The notes: a model not told the origin generated them from the sequence alone. DNA of 64,000 nt from CAYNWK01 sp964400875 (GCA_964400875.1 CAYNWK010000008.1:1-64000), one strand, 5' to 3'; counted from the stretch's first letter, positions 49,514 through 59,005 are shown. Numbers and translations: made by a program.

Positions 49514-51090
49514 AGGCTCACGTCCGGGGCCAGCACCATGGATTGGACGTAGCGGGTGTTAAATTCGGGGTCTAGGTCCAGGTCGATCTGCTCGGACTTT
49601 TGAGCGAGCTGCTCGGCATACGCCAGTCCCTCGTCGCTCAAGAACATGGCCGCGCCCAACCCGGCGCCGTTAGCGATGGTCTCGACCACCTCCCGGCCTA
49701 CCGGGGGGATCATGCCCATGGCGAGCACCGCATCGATATCCACCTGTCCACCAAAGGAGCCGGTCAGGATGACCCGGGAGAGGTCTTCCGGACGCAGGCC
49801 GAGTTGGGCCAGCAGGATATCGATGGCGGCGCGGATGGCGCTCTTGGCTTTCTGCAGCTCGCGCACGTCCCATTGGGTTAGCCACAGATCTTCGCCGCTG
49901 GTGAGCGGCAGACAGCGCGCGCCGTGCATGTCGATCTTCAGACGACCATCATAATAGGGCGGGTCCGGCGAAATGCGGCCGCTGCGCTCGATCGCCCCGA
50001 CGCTGAGCAGCTCGTAAACCACGCTCAATAGACCTGAGCCGGTCAGCCCGATCGGCGGTTCGTCCGCGATGGTGTCCAGCTGCAGCTGTCCATCGGCGAA
50101 GCGGGCGCTGACGATGGCGCCGTCCACGGCGCGGGTGCCGCAGGAGATGTTGACCCCTTCGAAGGCCGGCCCGGCCGCGGTGGAGGCGGTCAGGATGCGC
50201 CCCCCGTCAGTGACCATCACCTCGCCGTTGGTGCCCAGGTCGATGGCAGCCATCGGGGCGGAGGTGTGGTCGAAACCGAAGTAGGCCAGGCAGGATAGCG
50301 CGTCGGAGCCGACAAACCCGCCGATCAGCGGCGGCAGCGAGACCTTGACGCTTTCTGGGAAGATACCGCCCATGATCGCTTGGGCGTCGAGCACTGCCGC
50401 CTTATCGTAAGGCTGGAAGGGCATATAAGCGAGCGTATCGATAGGCATGCGGGCCAGCAGGTGGTGCATGGCGACGTTGCCCACCACCACGACTCGCTCC
50501 ACCCGGCTGCGGATGCGGTCCGAGAGATTGAGCGAATCGACCGCCTGGTTGATCGAGGCCAGGGCCAGGCGGTGCAGGCGTTCGGCGTTGGTCCTGGCAT
50601 TGGTGGCCGCCGCCAGGCGGGAGATCACGTCGGCCCCGTAGACGGTCTGCTGATTAAGACTGGCAGCCCCGGCGCAGACCTCGCCGTTGTCGAGCATGGT
50701 CAGGAAGGCGGCTACCGTCGTCGAACCCAGGTCGATAGCCAGTCCGAGCGGGGTCGTCGTGCTTTTATAGCGGTGGCTGGAGCGGAAGTTCTTATTGGAG
50801 TACACCACGATAGGCGAAAGCACCACCCGGGCGTCTGACTGTACGCGCGCGCGGCAGGCCAGGCGGTTGTCCAGGGCCAGCTCGCCGGGGGTGAGGTGCG
50901 TCTCTTCGATCTCGTCGGGTGGGGCGACGCCGAATTCCACCAGCACCTTGCACTTCCCGCAGGTGCCGCGCCCGGCGCAGGGCTGTTCCAGCGGCAGCCC
51001 GGTGGCGGGGATGGCCTCTCCCAGGATGACGCCCTCGGCGACCTCCAGAGTTTGGGTCTCTTCTCCGTAGACGACGGTCAGTTCGGGCAT
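49510..51090 (-). CDS. Corrinoid protein reactivator (RACo/RamA-like, ferredoxin plus DUF4445)
   Basis: The 526-residue protein joins a 2Fe-2S ferredoxin domain (about 1-95) to an ASKHA ATPase domain. The ferredoxin cysteines lie in QPCAGRGTCGKCKVLV and NRLACRA. The ATPase has GLAIDLGSTTVAAFL, GNVAMHHLLA, AIDLGTNGEVM and GSFGGQVD motifs. This is the architecture of enzymes that use ATP to reduce Co(II) corrinoids back to active Co(I). It would serve the two corrinoid proteins encoded upstream. Confidence 0.9.
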   Translation of the reverse strand: MPELTVVYGEETQTLEVAEGVILGEAIPATGLPLEQPCAGRGTCGKCKVLVEFGVAPPDEIEETHLTPGELALDNRLACRARVQSDARVVLSPIVVYSNKNFRSSHRYKSTTTPLGLAIDLGSTTVAAFLTMLDNGEVCAGAASLNQQTVYGADVISRLAAATNARTNAERLHRLALASINQAVDSLNLSDRIRSRVERVVVVGNVAMHHLLARMPIDTLAYMPFQPYDKAAVLDAQAIMGGIFPESVKVSLPPLIGGFVGSDALSCLAYFGFDHTSAPMAAIDLGTNGEVMVTDGGRILTASTAAGPAFEGVNISCGTRAVDGAIVSARFADGQLQLDTIADEPPIGLTGSGLLSVVYELLSVGAIERSGRISPDPPYYDGRLKIDMHGARCLPLTSGEDLWLTQWDVRELQKAKSAIRAAIDILLAQLGLRPEDLSRVILTGSFGGQVDIDAVLAMGMIPPVGREVVETIANGAGLGAAMFLSDEGLAYAEQLAQKSEQIDLDLDPEFNTRYVQSMVLAPDVSL

Positions 51091-51096
51091 AGTGGA

Positions 51097-51744
51097 TTAC
51101 CCCGGCATCTCCGCCAGGACCTGGCGGACTTTGGCGTAGAACTCCTGGACGTGATCGCGCATGATCGCCTCGGCGCGGTCGGGATCGCGCTCCTGGATAG
51201 CATCCACCAACTCTAAATGTTTGTGCACCGCGTCGGGCAGGAATTCGAGGTGGGGCAGCACCATGTACCACAGCCGCTGGGAGAGCAGGAAATAACGGTC
51301 CAGCGTCTGTGCCAAGTATGCGTTGTGCGCGGCTCGAGCGATGGCCTGGTGGATCTTGTGATCAACTTCGAACAGCCGCTGGCTCTGCTCCGGCGCCAGG
51401 CTGGTCTGTTCCTGGCGCAGCGCACCGAGCACCGCCAGGTCATCTTCGTCGGCGCGCTGGGCGGCCTGCCGGGCGCAGTAGCCTTCTAATAGCAGGCGCA
51501 ACTCGCTGAGCTGTTCCAGATCGGCGCGGTCTATGCCCGCGACGTACATCCCGTCCGCAGGCAGCTCGACCAGGCCATCGTGCGCCAGCAGCTTGAGCGC
51601 TTCCTGGACCGGCGTCAGGGCCATGTCCAGCTCCTTGGACAACTGCTGGTCGTTGATCGGCGCGCCCGGAGGCATCTCCAAGGTGGTGATCCGGTCCAGG
51701 ATCAACTGGTAAGCGCGTTGGGTATCGACTCGACTCAGTGGCAT
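51097..51744 (-). CDS. GntR-family (FCD) transcriptional regulator 1
   Basis: The 215-residue regulator has a winged helix (about 8-70, with DQQLSKELDMALTPVQEAL) and a metal-binding FCD effector domain (about 80-205). FCD regulators usually sense organic acids or amino acid-like ligands. It lies between the HyuA2 and the reactivator genes and may control this operon. Confidence 0.88.
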   Translation of the reverse strand: MPLSRVDTQRAYQLILDRITTLEMPPGAPINDQQLSKELDMALTPVQEALKLLAHDGLVELPADGMYVAGIDRADLEQLSELRLLLEGYCARQAAQRADEDDLAVLGALRQEQTSLAPEQSQRLFEVDHKIHQAIARAAHNAYLAQTLDRYFLLSQRLWYMVLPHLEFLPDAVHKHLELVDAIQERDPDRAEAIMRDHVQEFYAKVRQVLAEMPG

Positions 51745-51754
51745 GTTCTTCCTC

Positions 51755-53767
51755 TCAACGGGACAGGCGCGGGTTGCCGATAGCGCGCGCCCGCAGCCGG
51801 TAGGTGTCCAGGCCGTCGCCGATCTGCTCCAGCCTGACCTGGGGGTTCTCCGCGCCGGAGCGTAGCGCCGAGTTTAAGGCGCGCTCGCGGGCGTACTGGC
51901 GGGCGTGGTCCAGCGCCTCGGGCAGCTCTTCGTATTCCCGGCGACCTTCCCTGGACTGTACGTAATAGGCGATCACTTCCAGCCCGGCGCTGGACATCTT
52001 GGGGTAGATCAGCACCTCTTCCTCGACCATCACGCTGCCGGCGACTGCTCCCATCGCGTTGGCGACCTGGAAATGGTCGGGCAGGACCATCTCGGTGTGT
52101 AGCGCCCGGGCGACCTCAGGCAGGAACACGCCGGCGGGCGCGCCGATGCCGATCAGGGGGTAGCGCAGCCGGAAGAGGCTCTCCAGGTGGGGATGTTCGG
52201 CGGAGAGGCTGTTCTCGAAGAACCAGCGGCCGATGTCGTCCTGGGGGCGGGCCACGTCGGCGAATTGCTTTCCGCTGAGAAAGGTGACGACGGCGCGCAC
52301 GATCAGGGCGGTCATCTGTGTCCAGACCTGCCGGACCACTTCCTCCGGCTGCGAAAACTGGAGCTGGGCGAAGATCTCCAGGGCAAGCCGGGCAGCTTCG
52401 GCGTCCCAGGGGGTGTGGCGGCCTTCGTAGTGCAGCAGGTCGGTGGGGGTCAGGCCGGATTTGCCGATGATCTCCTGGCGGAGCAGCTCGTCAGCGCCCA
52501 GCTGGCCAATGTGGAGCAGGCCGAGCTCCTTGACGATCTCGGCGACGGGGCGCGGCTCGACGCGCAGCAGGTCGATCAAGGCTTTCTCTCGGGGTGAATC
52601 GGTCAGCCCCACGCTGGTGTGGTCCTGGCCCTCACGCAGCAAGTACCAGTATTCCAACCATTCCGGCGCGCTGTACGCCCAGCTGCGCTTGGACTGCGCC
52701 TTGAGACGGTTCTTCACATGCGGGTACTGGCTCGCCAGGTAAGCCAGCGGGACCACCCGTTCGGGTCCAATGCAGATCTCTCGCTCGCGGCCGGCGGTGA
52801 TGTGGCTGTCGCCCCCCAATCCGATGGAGAGCAGGTCGGCGGCCTTGACCGCAGTCTTGTAATTGCTGACCGTGGCGCCCGCTTCGCTGATGGTGACCTG
52901 GCCTTCGAGCAGGAGGGCGATGTCGGTGGTGGTGCCGCCGATATCCACCACCAGGGCCTGATCCAGCCCGGAAATAAACCGGCCGCCAATGGCGCTGGCT
53001 GCCGGCCCGGAATGGATCGTTTCCACCGGGCTGCGCACGGCGAATTCATCGCTCATCAGCGTGCCGTCGCCGCGCACCACCATCAAGGGGGCTTCGATGC
53101 TTCGATGCTCCATGGCGCGCCGCACGGCGATGATGAAATCTTGCAGCACGGTTAACAGGGAGGCGTTCAGGGCGGCCGTGGTAGCGCGCTCTACCGAGCC
53201 GAGCTTGGTGGACAGCTGGTGTCCGAGGACGACCGGCAGGTCGCACACCCGGGCGATGGCCTGCTGGGCGCGCAGCTCGTGTTCGGGGTTGAGCGGGCTG
53301 AAATAGCTGGAGATGGCCAGGGCGTCCACCTGGCTTTTGATCTCGGTCACTTTGGCCAGGATGCCGGAAAGATCCAGGGGCCGCTTCTCGTTGCCGTACA
53401 GGTCGTGCCCGCCGGCGAAGTAGTAGAAATTGGGGGTGGCGAACTGGGCGCTCAGCTTGAAGGAAGCGATCAGCTCGGGATCGTAGCCGATCAACAACAA
53501 CGCCACGCGCTTGCCTTTGCCTTCGGCAATGGCATTGGTCGCCAGAGTGGTCGAGATCGAGACCATCTTGATGGCGGCCGGGTCCTCGATGTGGATCTTC
53601 TCGATCACCTGTTCGATCCCGATAGCAAAATCGCGCTTGGTGGTCAGGCTCTTGTGAGTCGCCAGCACGCGGCGGGATTGGTATTCCAGCAAAACGCCGT
53701 CAGTATACGTGCCCCCGGTGTCGATGCCCAACACCAGGGCCGGTTGGGGCTCTTCGTTGGTTGCCAA
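51755..53767 (-). CDS. Stand-alone HyuA-like ASKHA protein 2
   Basis: A 670-residue relative of the protein at 46578, with GIDTGGTYTDGVLL at the N-terminus, TTLATNAIAEGKG and QALVVDIGGTTTDIALL. It appears clearly homologous to, but not identical with, protein 1. It again lacks a HyuB-like partner. Gene order places it directly after the first MttB gene, with a hairpin in the 101-base gap. Role as for protein 1; the duplicate may serve the second methyl-transfer system. Confidence 0.8.
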   Translation of the reverse strand: MATNEEPQPALVLGIDTGGTYTDGVLLEYQSRRVLATHKSLTTKRDFAIGIEQVIEKIHIEDPAAIKMVSISTTLATNAIAEGKGKRVALLLIGYDPELIASFKLSAQFATPNFYYFAGGHDLYGNEKRPLDLSGILAKVTEIKSQVDALAISSYFSPLNPEHELRAQQAIARVCDLPVVLGHQLSTKLGSVERATTAALNASLLTVLQDFIIAVRRAMEHRSIEAPLMVVRGDGTLMSDEFAVRSPVETIHSGPAASAIGGRFISGLDQALVVDIGGTTTDIALLLEGQVTISEAGATVSNYKTAVKAADLLSIGLGGDSHITAGREREICIGPERVVPLAYLASQYPHVKNRLKAQSKRSWAYSAPEWLEYWYLLREGQDHTSVGLTDSPREKALIDLLRVEPRPVAEIVKELGLLHIGQLGADELLRQEIIGKSGLTPTDLLHYEGRHTPWDAEAARLALEIFAQLQFSQPEEVVRQVWTQMTALIVRAVVTFLSGKQFADVARPQDDIGRWFFENSLSAEHPHLESLFRLRYPLIGIGAPAGVFLPEVARALHTEMVLPDHFQVANAMGAVAGSVMVEEEVLIYPKMSSAGLEVIAYYVQSREGRREYEELPEALDHARQYARERALNSALRSGAENPQVRLEQIGDGLDTYRLRARAIGNPRLSR

Positions 53768-53783
53768 GGTTTTGCAGCTTTCA

Positions 53784-53844
53784 ACAGGGAGACACAGAGA
53801 AACCAGAGGCGCCTGCTAGACCCCTGCTTTCTCCGTGTCCCTGT
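53784..53844. repeat. Imperfect inverted repeat in the operon
   Basis: A 19-base arm (ACAGGGAGACACAGAGAAA) and a related 17-base arm (53828-53844) flank about 25 bases, in the 101-base gap between the MttB gene and the HyuA gene. It could be a partial terminator or a processing hairpin that sets relative expression. Confidence 0.5.
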
Positions 53845-53868
53845 GCAGCGATCTTGTCTATTAGAAGG

Positions 53869-55371
53869 CTAGGCGAACATTTCAAAGTCCAGCTCTTCGT
53901 CCTTATGGCGGGCGTCGGCCAGCTCGCAGACGCGGCGCAGCTCCTGGTACATTTTATCCTCGAGCAGCGGTTCTGTCTCGGTCTCCAGGATCTCGATGAC
54001 CCGCTCGCGCACGCGCTTATGGAAGGGCTTGCTGCCGGCCATCTCCCAGTTTTCCCAGTTCTGGCGGTCGATCAGCTGGGGCCTCCAGATCTCGGTCTTG
54101 AAGCGCTCGTAGGTGTGATCGTGCTCCAGGTAGTGCCCGCCAGGGCCGACCTCGTCCATGACCGACAGCGCCCGGGTGGAGTCGTCCACCGGGATGCCGC
54201 GCAGGATGCGCTTGACCATGGAGATAGTCTCGTTCGAGGCAACGATCATGTCCATGGAGCTGGTGAGACCCTGCTCCAAGTAGCCGACGTCGTGGATCAT
54301 GTTGCCGCCGATTAGACCGGCGGTGGCGATGTTGATGGCGCCTTCCATGGCAGCCTGCTCGTCGAAGATCTTGGAGTCGGAGCAGCCGGCGGTCTCGTAC
54401 ATGGGCACGCCCAGCCACTTGGTGATCTGGGTATAAGCGGCGCTCAGCAGCGCCATCTCGGGCGAGCCGTAGCAGTACACGGTGGTGAGCATGTCCATAT
54501 TGGACATCAAGCCGCCGATGATCAGGGCGGTTCCGGGGCGGCGCAGCTGGCTCAGCACGATGCCGAACAGGCTCTCGGTGAGCGCCTGCACCGCGGTACC
54601 CGCCAGCGTGGTCGGCGAGGTGGCGCCCGCCAGTGGGCAAGGTGTGTAGACGAAGGGGATGTAGTTGTCGGAAGCGAAGAGCAGCTTCTGGATAACTTCC
54701 TCGGAGTGGCTCAGGGGCGAAACCGGTTCGATGTACAGCGAAAAAGCCGGACCTTTCTTCCACTCTTCCGAACCACCCACCCGGATGTGACCCATCTCGA
54801 GCTGGTCTTTCAAACCATCCAGGTCTACCGCGGTGACGTTGATCGGCTTGGTGGTGCCTTCCAGCATCGCCAGGTACTGCCAGCGGTCGTAGGTGCCCAC
54901 GGCGGAGTCCTGGACGATGCCCAGGGACATGTGGAAGTCGATGTTGGGCAGCGCCTGGGCCAGGCGGGCGAAGTTCTTGACGTCCTGGTAGGTGGCGCGG
55001 CGGCGTTCGTCGGTGTAGGGATCGATGGTGAATGGGGTGTCGGACCCGGCGCCGTAATAAACTTGATTCTTGTAGAGCTCCATCTTGTACTTGCGGTCCG
55101 GCCCGATCACATCCACTCGGCGCGGCAGCGTCGCCAGGGCTTTGTCCACCATCCACGGGGGGATCTTCACCAGGCTGCTGTCTTCCTGGGTGTCCTCAAC
55201 GATGGCGCCGCCGGAGTGGGCCAGGTCAACGCCCTCTGGCTCGTAAACCCGGACGCCGGTCTCGTAGAGCACGCGCAGGGCTGAGAAGTAAATGGCTTCG
55301 ATTTCTTCCTCGGTCAACACTTCAAAGGTGGGCGTGGCGTTGACCAGGTAATTGGTTTTGCGTACTTGCAT
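53869..55371 (-). CDS. MttB-superfamily methyltransferase 1 (non-pyrrolysine)
   Basis: A 500-residue trimethylamine methyltransferase family protein of full length, with GSDTPFTIDPYTDERRRATY, TPCPLAGATSPTTLAGTAVQ and ETAGCSDSKIFDEQAAMEGA. No in-frame UAG codon occurs, so it does not use pyrrolysine; it is an MtgB-like member that demethylates a quaternary amine or other methylated compound. The start at 55371 is set by a CAGGAGA site; the longer frame is not family-like. It would pass the methyl group to a corrinoid protein encoded in the same operon. Confidence 0.9.
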   Translation of the reverse strand: MQVRKTNYLVNATPTFEVLTEEEIEAIYFSALRVLYETGVRVYEPEGVDLAHSGGAIVEDTQEDSSLVKIPPWMVDKALATLPRRVDVIGPDRKYKMELYKNQVYYGAGSDTPFTIDPYTDERRRATYQDVKNFARLAQALPNIDFHMSLGIVQDSAVGTYDRWQYLAMLEGTTKPINVTAVDLDGLKDQLEMGHIRVGGSEEWKKGPAFSLYIEPVSPLSHSEEVIQKLLFASDNYIPFVYTPCPLAGATSPTTLAGTAVQALTESLFGIVLSQLRRPGTALIIGGLMSNMDMLTTVYCYGSPEMALLSAAYTQITKWLGVPMYETAGCSDSKIFDEQAAMEGAINIATAGLIGGNMIHDVGYLEQGLTSSMDMIVASNETISMVKRILRGIPVDDSTRALSVMDEVGPGGHYLEHDHTYERFKTEIWRPQLIDRQNWENWEMAGSKPFHKRVRERVIEILETETEPLLEDKMYQELRRVCELADARHKDEELDFEMFA

Positions 55372-55426
55372 TGCTAATCTCCTGTAGATAGCGTGCGAAA
55401 CGCGTTTCGGCTGAGGAATCTTGTCT

Positions 55427-56125
55427 TCAACGGATGAACTGGCTCTGGCGCAGCTCGCCTCCCGGCGGCACAACGATGAAGTCGTCGCCGGCTTTATCCA
55501 ATACTTTGGCGACTTCCACCAGGCGCTTGACGTAACCTTCGGAGCCGAGGCGCTCCTCGTAGACCATATCCCAACGCTTGCAGAATTCGGCCACTTCGAG
55601 GGCTTCGGCGCGGTACTCTTCCAGGTCGGCCTCGCTGTGCGCCACGAAGACCAGGCGTTTGTAGTGCTGGTACTGCTGGTCCATGATCCACATGGCGCTC
55701 TCTTCGCCGTACTTTTCCCGGTACTCGAGATACTCTTTGAGCGGGTTGCTGCCCGATTCCAGCCAGCCTTTGGTCAGGTAGTAGGTGCCGGGCGAGCTCT
55801 CGAACTCGTGGATGTACTCCTGGTAGGAGCCCAGCAGGATGGCGATGCAGTCGTCGGCGCGGGGGATCAGCAGGGTATGCACCCCGGCTTTAATGTCCTT
55901 CAAGCCGTTGCCGCACAGCCCGTACCCTAAGACGATCAGGCTGGGCTCTTTGATTTCATCAACGGCTTGCTGCACCGTCCAGTTCAGTTTGGTCGGAACC
56001 CGGTGCAGGCCGTAATCGAAGAAATTGATCTCGTCCGCCATGCCCGCGGGCATATGGCGCTCGATCAGGCTCTGAAAAACCTGGCAAGCGATCACGACAA
56101 TCGGTAAGCGTTCCGGTAAAGACAA
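55427..56125 (-). CDS. DUF1638 protein
   Basis: The 232-residue protein has the DUF1638 core: VIACQVFQSLIERHM, LIVLGYGLCGNGLKDIKAG and LLIPRADDCIAILLGS, with conserved cysteines at these three motifs. Such proteins are often found beside corrinoid methyltransferases, and a role in metal or cofactor handling has been supposed. Here it lies between an MttB gene and a corrinoid protein gene, which supports the link. Confidence 0.85.
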   Translation of the reverse strand: MSLPERLPIVVIACQVFQSLIERHMPAGMADEINFFDYGLHRVPTKLNWTVQQAVDEIKEPSLIVLGYGLCGNGLKDIKAGVHTLLIPRADDCIAILLGSYQEYIHEFESSPGTYYLTKGWLESGSNPLKEYLEYREKYGEESAMWIMDQQYQHYKRLVFVAHSEADLEEYRAEALEVAEFCKRWDMVYEERLGSEGYVKRLVEVAKVLDKAGDDFIVVPPGGELRQSQFIR

Positions 56126-56164
56126 GGGGCTACCTCTAAACTTTCTCGCGGTGGTCGATGTGGC

Positions 56165-56806
56165 TTACGCCGTCCCGACGAAGCGCTTGGCCTGTTCGGA
56201 AGCGGCCACGGCGTTAGAGCCGTAACCATCGGCGCCGATACGTTCGGCGAAGGCGGCGTCCACGGGCGCGCCGCCCACCATGATCTTGACGTTGTCGCGC
56301 AGCCCGGCTTCCTCGATGGCTTTGATGGTGTAGCCCATGGCGCGCATGGTGGTGGTCAGCAGGGCGGACATGCCTACGATCTCCGGCTGGTGCTCTTTGA
56401 TCGCCTCGAGGAACTTCTCGGGCGGTACGTTGAAGCCCAGATCGATCACCTCAAAGCCGGCGCCTTCGCACATCATCCCGACCAGGTTCTTGCCGATGTC
56501 GTGCAGGTCGCCTTTCACAGTACCAACGATGATCTTGCCGATCATCTTGGTGCCTGTGGCGGCCAGCTCCGGGCGCAAAATCTCCAGCCCGGACTGCATG
56601 GCTTCGGCCGACATGAGCACTTCGGGCACGAACATGTCGCCGCGCTTAAAGCGCGCGCCGACCTCGTTCATCCCCACCACCATGCCGTCGTCCAGGATGG
56701 TCTTCGGCACCATACCCTGGTCCAGCCCTTTCTGCACCAGTTTGACCGTCTTTTCGCTATCGCCTTCCAGGATAGCGGTGGATAGTTGTTCGAGTTGTTC
56801 TGTCAT
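56165..56806 (-). CDS. Methyltransferase corrinoid protein 1
   Basis: A 213-residue MtbC/MttC-like protein: an N-terminal helical cap (about 1-85) and a B12-binding Rossmann domain with GDLHDIGKNLVGMM (Asp-x-His-x-x-Gly, His coordinating cobalt), SALLTTTM and GGAPVD. It carries methyl groups between MttB and the methyl-THF methyltransferase. It is one of two such proteins in the operon. Confidence 0.93.
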   Translation of the reverse strand: MTEQLEQLSTAILEGDSEKTVKLVQKGLDQGMVPKTILDDGMVVGMNEVGARFKRGDMFVPEVLMSAEAMQSGLEILRPELAATGTKMIGKIIVGTVKGDLHDIGKNLVGMMCEGAGFEVIDLGFNVPPEKFLEAIKEHQPEIVGMSALLTTTMRAMGYTIKAIEEAGLRDNVKIMVGGAPVDAAFAERIGADGYGSNAVAASEQAKRFVGTA

Positions 56807-56844
56807 CGTTACCTCGTTAATATCTCAATGTCCGCGGCCGTCTC

Positions 56845-58308
56845 TCAGGCCGGTTCCTTGACGCGTTCTTCAGCCGCCTCAAGGACTTCCTGGATAACGC
56901 GCTCGGTTTCCGGTTTGATCGGCGCAGGCTCGTGGGTTGCCAGGATGTCTTGTACGCGGGAGACCACCCGCTCACGCATTGGCTGGCTGCCCATCATCTC
57001 CCATTCTTCATAATTACGCCGGTCGCACAGGTTCGGATACCAGAATTCGGTCTTGTAGTAACTGCGGGTGTGCTTCTCCCGCAGGTAGTGCCCGTTGGGA
57101 CCGACGTTGTTGATCACCTCGACGGCCAGCGTGTCCTCGTTGACTTCGATGCCGCGGGTGATGCGACGCGAGTAGCCGATGGCTTCGTCCATCATGGCCA
57201 GCTGGAAGACGGAACCGGTCATGGCGCTCTCGGTGTAGCCGACATCGTGGGTCAGGTCGCCGCCGGTGAGGGCGGAGAAATACACGGACAGCGACCCCTC
57301 AATGGCAGCCTGTCCGTCCAGGGTCTTGGAATCGGTGCAACCGCCCGTCTGCCACAGCGGCAGTCCGGCGAAGTGGGCCAGCTCGGTCAGCCCGGCCATC
57401 ATCAGCGAGAGTTCAGGGGCGCCGTAAGACAATATCATCGCGCTCATGTCCATCACCGAGAACACGCCGCCCATGATGAAAGGCAGCCCGGGAGTCAGCG
57501 CCTGGGCGATGGTCAAGCCCATCCACGATTCGGCGGCGCCCTGGATGATGATCCCGGCGGGGGTCACCGGGGCGGTGCCGCCAGCGATGGGGCAGGGGGT
57601 GAAGACCAGCGGGACGCGGTGCCGGGCAGCGAAGATCAGCTTGTCTAAAGCCTCAAAGGTGCTGACCAGCGGAGAGAGCGGCTCGCAGTAGTGCACGTAG
57701 TTGGGCCGGTGCTCGAAGGCTTCCTGCCCACCCGCTTCTGAGACAGCGATCTTGTGGATGTCCTCCGAATCGAAGCGGTCGTAAGACCAGGCGACGATCG
57801 GCTTGCTGGTGTTGGGGAACATCCCAGCGAATTCGTAGGTGGCGCCCAGCTCGTGATGCACGTCGCTGACCGTGCCGAGCGATTCGCAGAAGTCGATGTT
57901 GGGCAGGGCATCGACCACTTTAGCCACCAGCGGCACGTCCGATTTGACGTATGGGCGGCGCTCCATGGTCTCAACATCGATGAAATTGGGGCAGGTCGGC
58001 CCGGGGCCGAAATGCGCCCGCCCGGGGCCGATGTGAATGTTGTTTTTGGGGTTGCCGTCGCGGGCGAAGAGCGTGAAGCTGCGCGGGGCGTGGCTCAAGG
58101 CGCGTTTGACCATGTAGGAGGGCAGGCGCACCCGCAGGCCGTCCACCCAGGCGCCGTTTTCTTTGAGGATTTCGCGCGCTTCCTCGTGGTGAACTTCCAA
58201 CCCGGTGTACTCCAGCACGTGCAGCACGCCATCGAAGAGCTCTTGCAGCTGATCGTCCGATAGCATGCGGAACTGCACGCCGGAATTTGCCCGATAATTT
58301 GCTCTCAT
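56845..58308 (-). CDS. MttB-superfamily methyltransferase 2 (non-pyrrolysine)
   Basis: A 487-residue paralogue of the protein at 53869, again uninterrupted by UAG. Landmarks are HFGPGPTCPNFIDVETMERR, TPCPIAGGTAPVTPAGIIIQ and WQTGGCTDSKTLDGQAAIEG. It differs clearly in sequence, so its substrate is probably different. The corrinoid genes on both sides are candidate partners; the one 46 bases upstream is closest in the transcript. Confidence 0.9.
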   Translation of the reverse strand: MRANYRANSGVQFRMLSDDQLQELFDGVLHVLEYTGLEVHHEEAREILKENGAWVDGLRVRLPSYMVKRALSHAPRSFTLFARDGNPKNNIHIGPGRAHFGPGPTCPNFIDVETMERRPYVKSDVPLVAKVVDALPNIDFCESLGTVSDVHHELGATYEFAGMFPNTSKPIVAWSYDRFDSEDIHKIAVSEAGGQEAFEHRPNYVHYCEPLSPLVSTFEALDKLIFAARHRVPLVFTPCPIAGGTAPVTPAGIIIQGAAESWMGLTIAQALTPGLPFIMGGVFSVMDMSAMILSYGAPELSLMMAGLTELAHFAGLPLWQTGGCTDSKTLDGQAAIEGSLSVYFSALTGGDLTHDVGYTESAMTGSVFQLAMMDEAIGYSRRITRGIEVNEDTLAVEVINNVGPNGHYLREKHTRSYYKTEFWYPNLCDRRNYEEWEMMGSQPMRERVVSRVQDILATHEPAPIKPETERVIQEVLEAAEERVKEPA

Positions 58309-58354
58309 CAGAAAATTCTCCTAAAACTACAGGTTTATCCTGGCGGTTCGCCGT

Positions 58355-59005
58355 TCAGGCGATGCCGACGAACTTCTTGGCCAGTTCAGTGGCGGAGGAC
58401 GCGTTGGAGGCGTACCCGTCCGCGCCGATCTGGTCGGCGAAGGATTGGGTCACCGGCGCCCCGCCGATCATCACCTTGACCTTATCGCGCACCCCGGCTT
58501 CCTCCAGGGCTTTGATGGTGTGCTCCATAGCGCGCATGGTGGTGGTCAGCAGGGCGGACATGCCCAAAACCTGGGGTTCGTTTTGCTTGACCGCTTCGAC
58601 GAACTGCTCCGGAGAGACATCTTTGCCTAGGTCAACCACCTCGAAGCCGGCGCCCTCGCACATCATCCCGACCAGATTCTTGCCGATATCGTGGAGGTCG
58701 CCTTTCACCGTGCCAAGCAAGACCGTCCCGGCCATCTTGGCGCCGCTTTCGACCAGCAAGGGGCGCAGGATATCCATCGAGGCTTGCATCGCCCGGGCAG
58801 AGCGAAGCACCTCGGGTACGAACATATTGCCGGCGCGAAACTCGACGCCGACGTGATCCATCCCCGGCATCAATCCCTGGTCGAGCACCTCTTGCGCAGA
58901 GCTGCCCTCGTCCAGGGCTTCGCGAGTCAACCCGGGCATGACATCCAGATTGCCCTCGATGATCGCGGTGGAAATGGCGGAAAAGGTCTCGCTCATTTCG
59001 TTCAA
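58355..59005 (-). CDS. Methyltransferase corrinoid protein 2
   Basis: A 216-residue corrinoid protein built like protein 1 (helical cap, then GDLHDIGKNLVGMM, SALLTTTM and GGAPVTQ) but distinct in the cap region. An AAGGAGG site ten bases before the ATG fixes the start. Confidence 0.93.
   Translation of the reverse strand: MNEMSETFSAISTAIIEGNLDVMPGLTREALDEGSSAQEVLDQGLMPGMDHVGVEFRAGNMFVPEVLRSARAMQASMDILRPLLVESGAKMAGTVLLGTVKGDLHDIGKNLVGMMCEGAGFEVVDLGKDVSPEQFVEAVKQNEPQVLGMSALLTTTMRAMEHTIKALEEAGVRDKVKVMIGGAPVTQSFADQIGADGYASNASSATELAKKFVGIA

Noticed and set aside
53869..58308. Pyrrolysine-containing trimethylamine methyltransferases
   Set aside because: Both MttB frames are full length without UAG, and no pylTSBCD genes are in the window.
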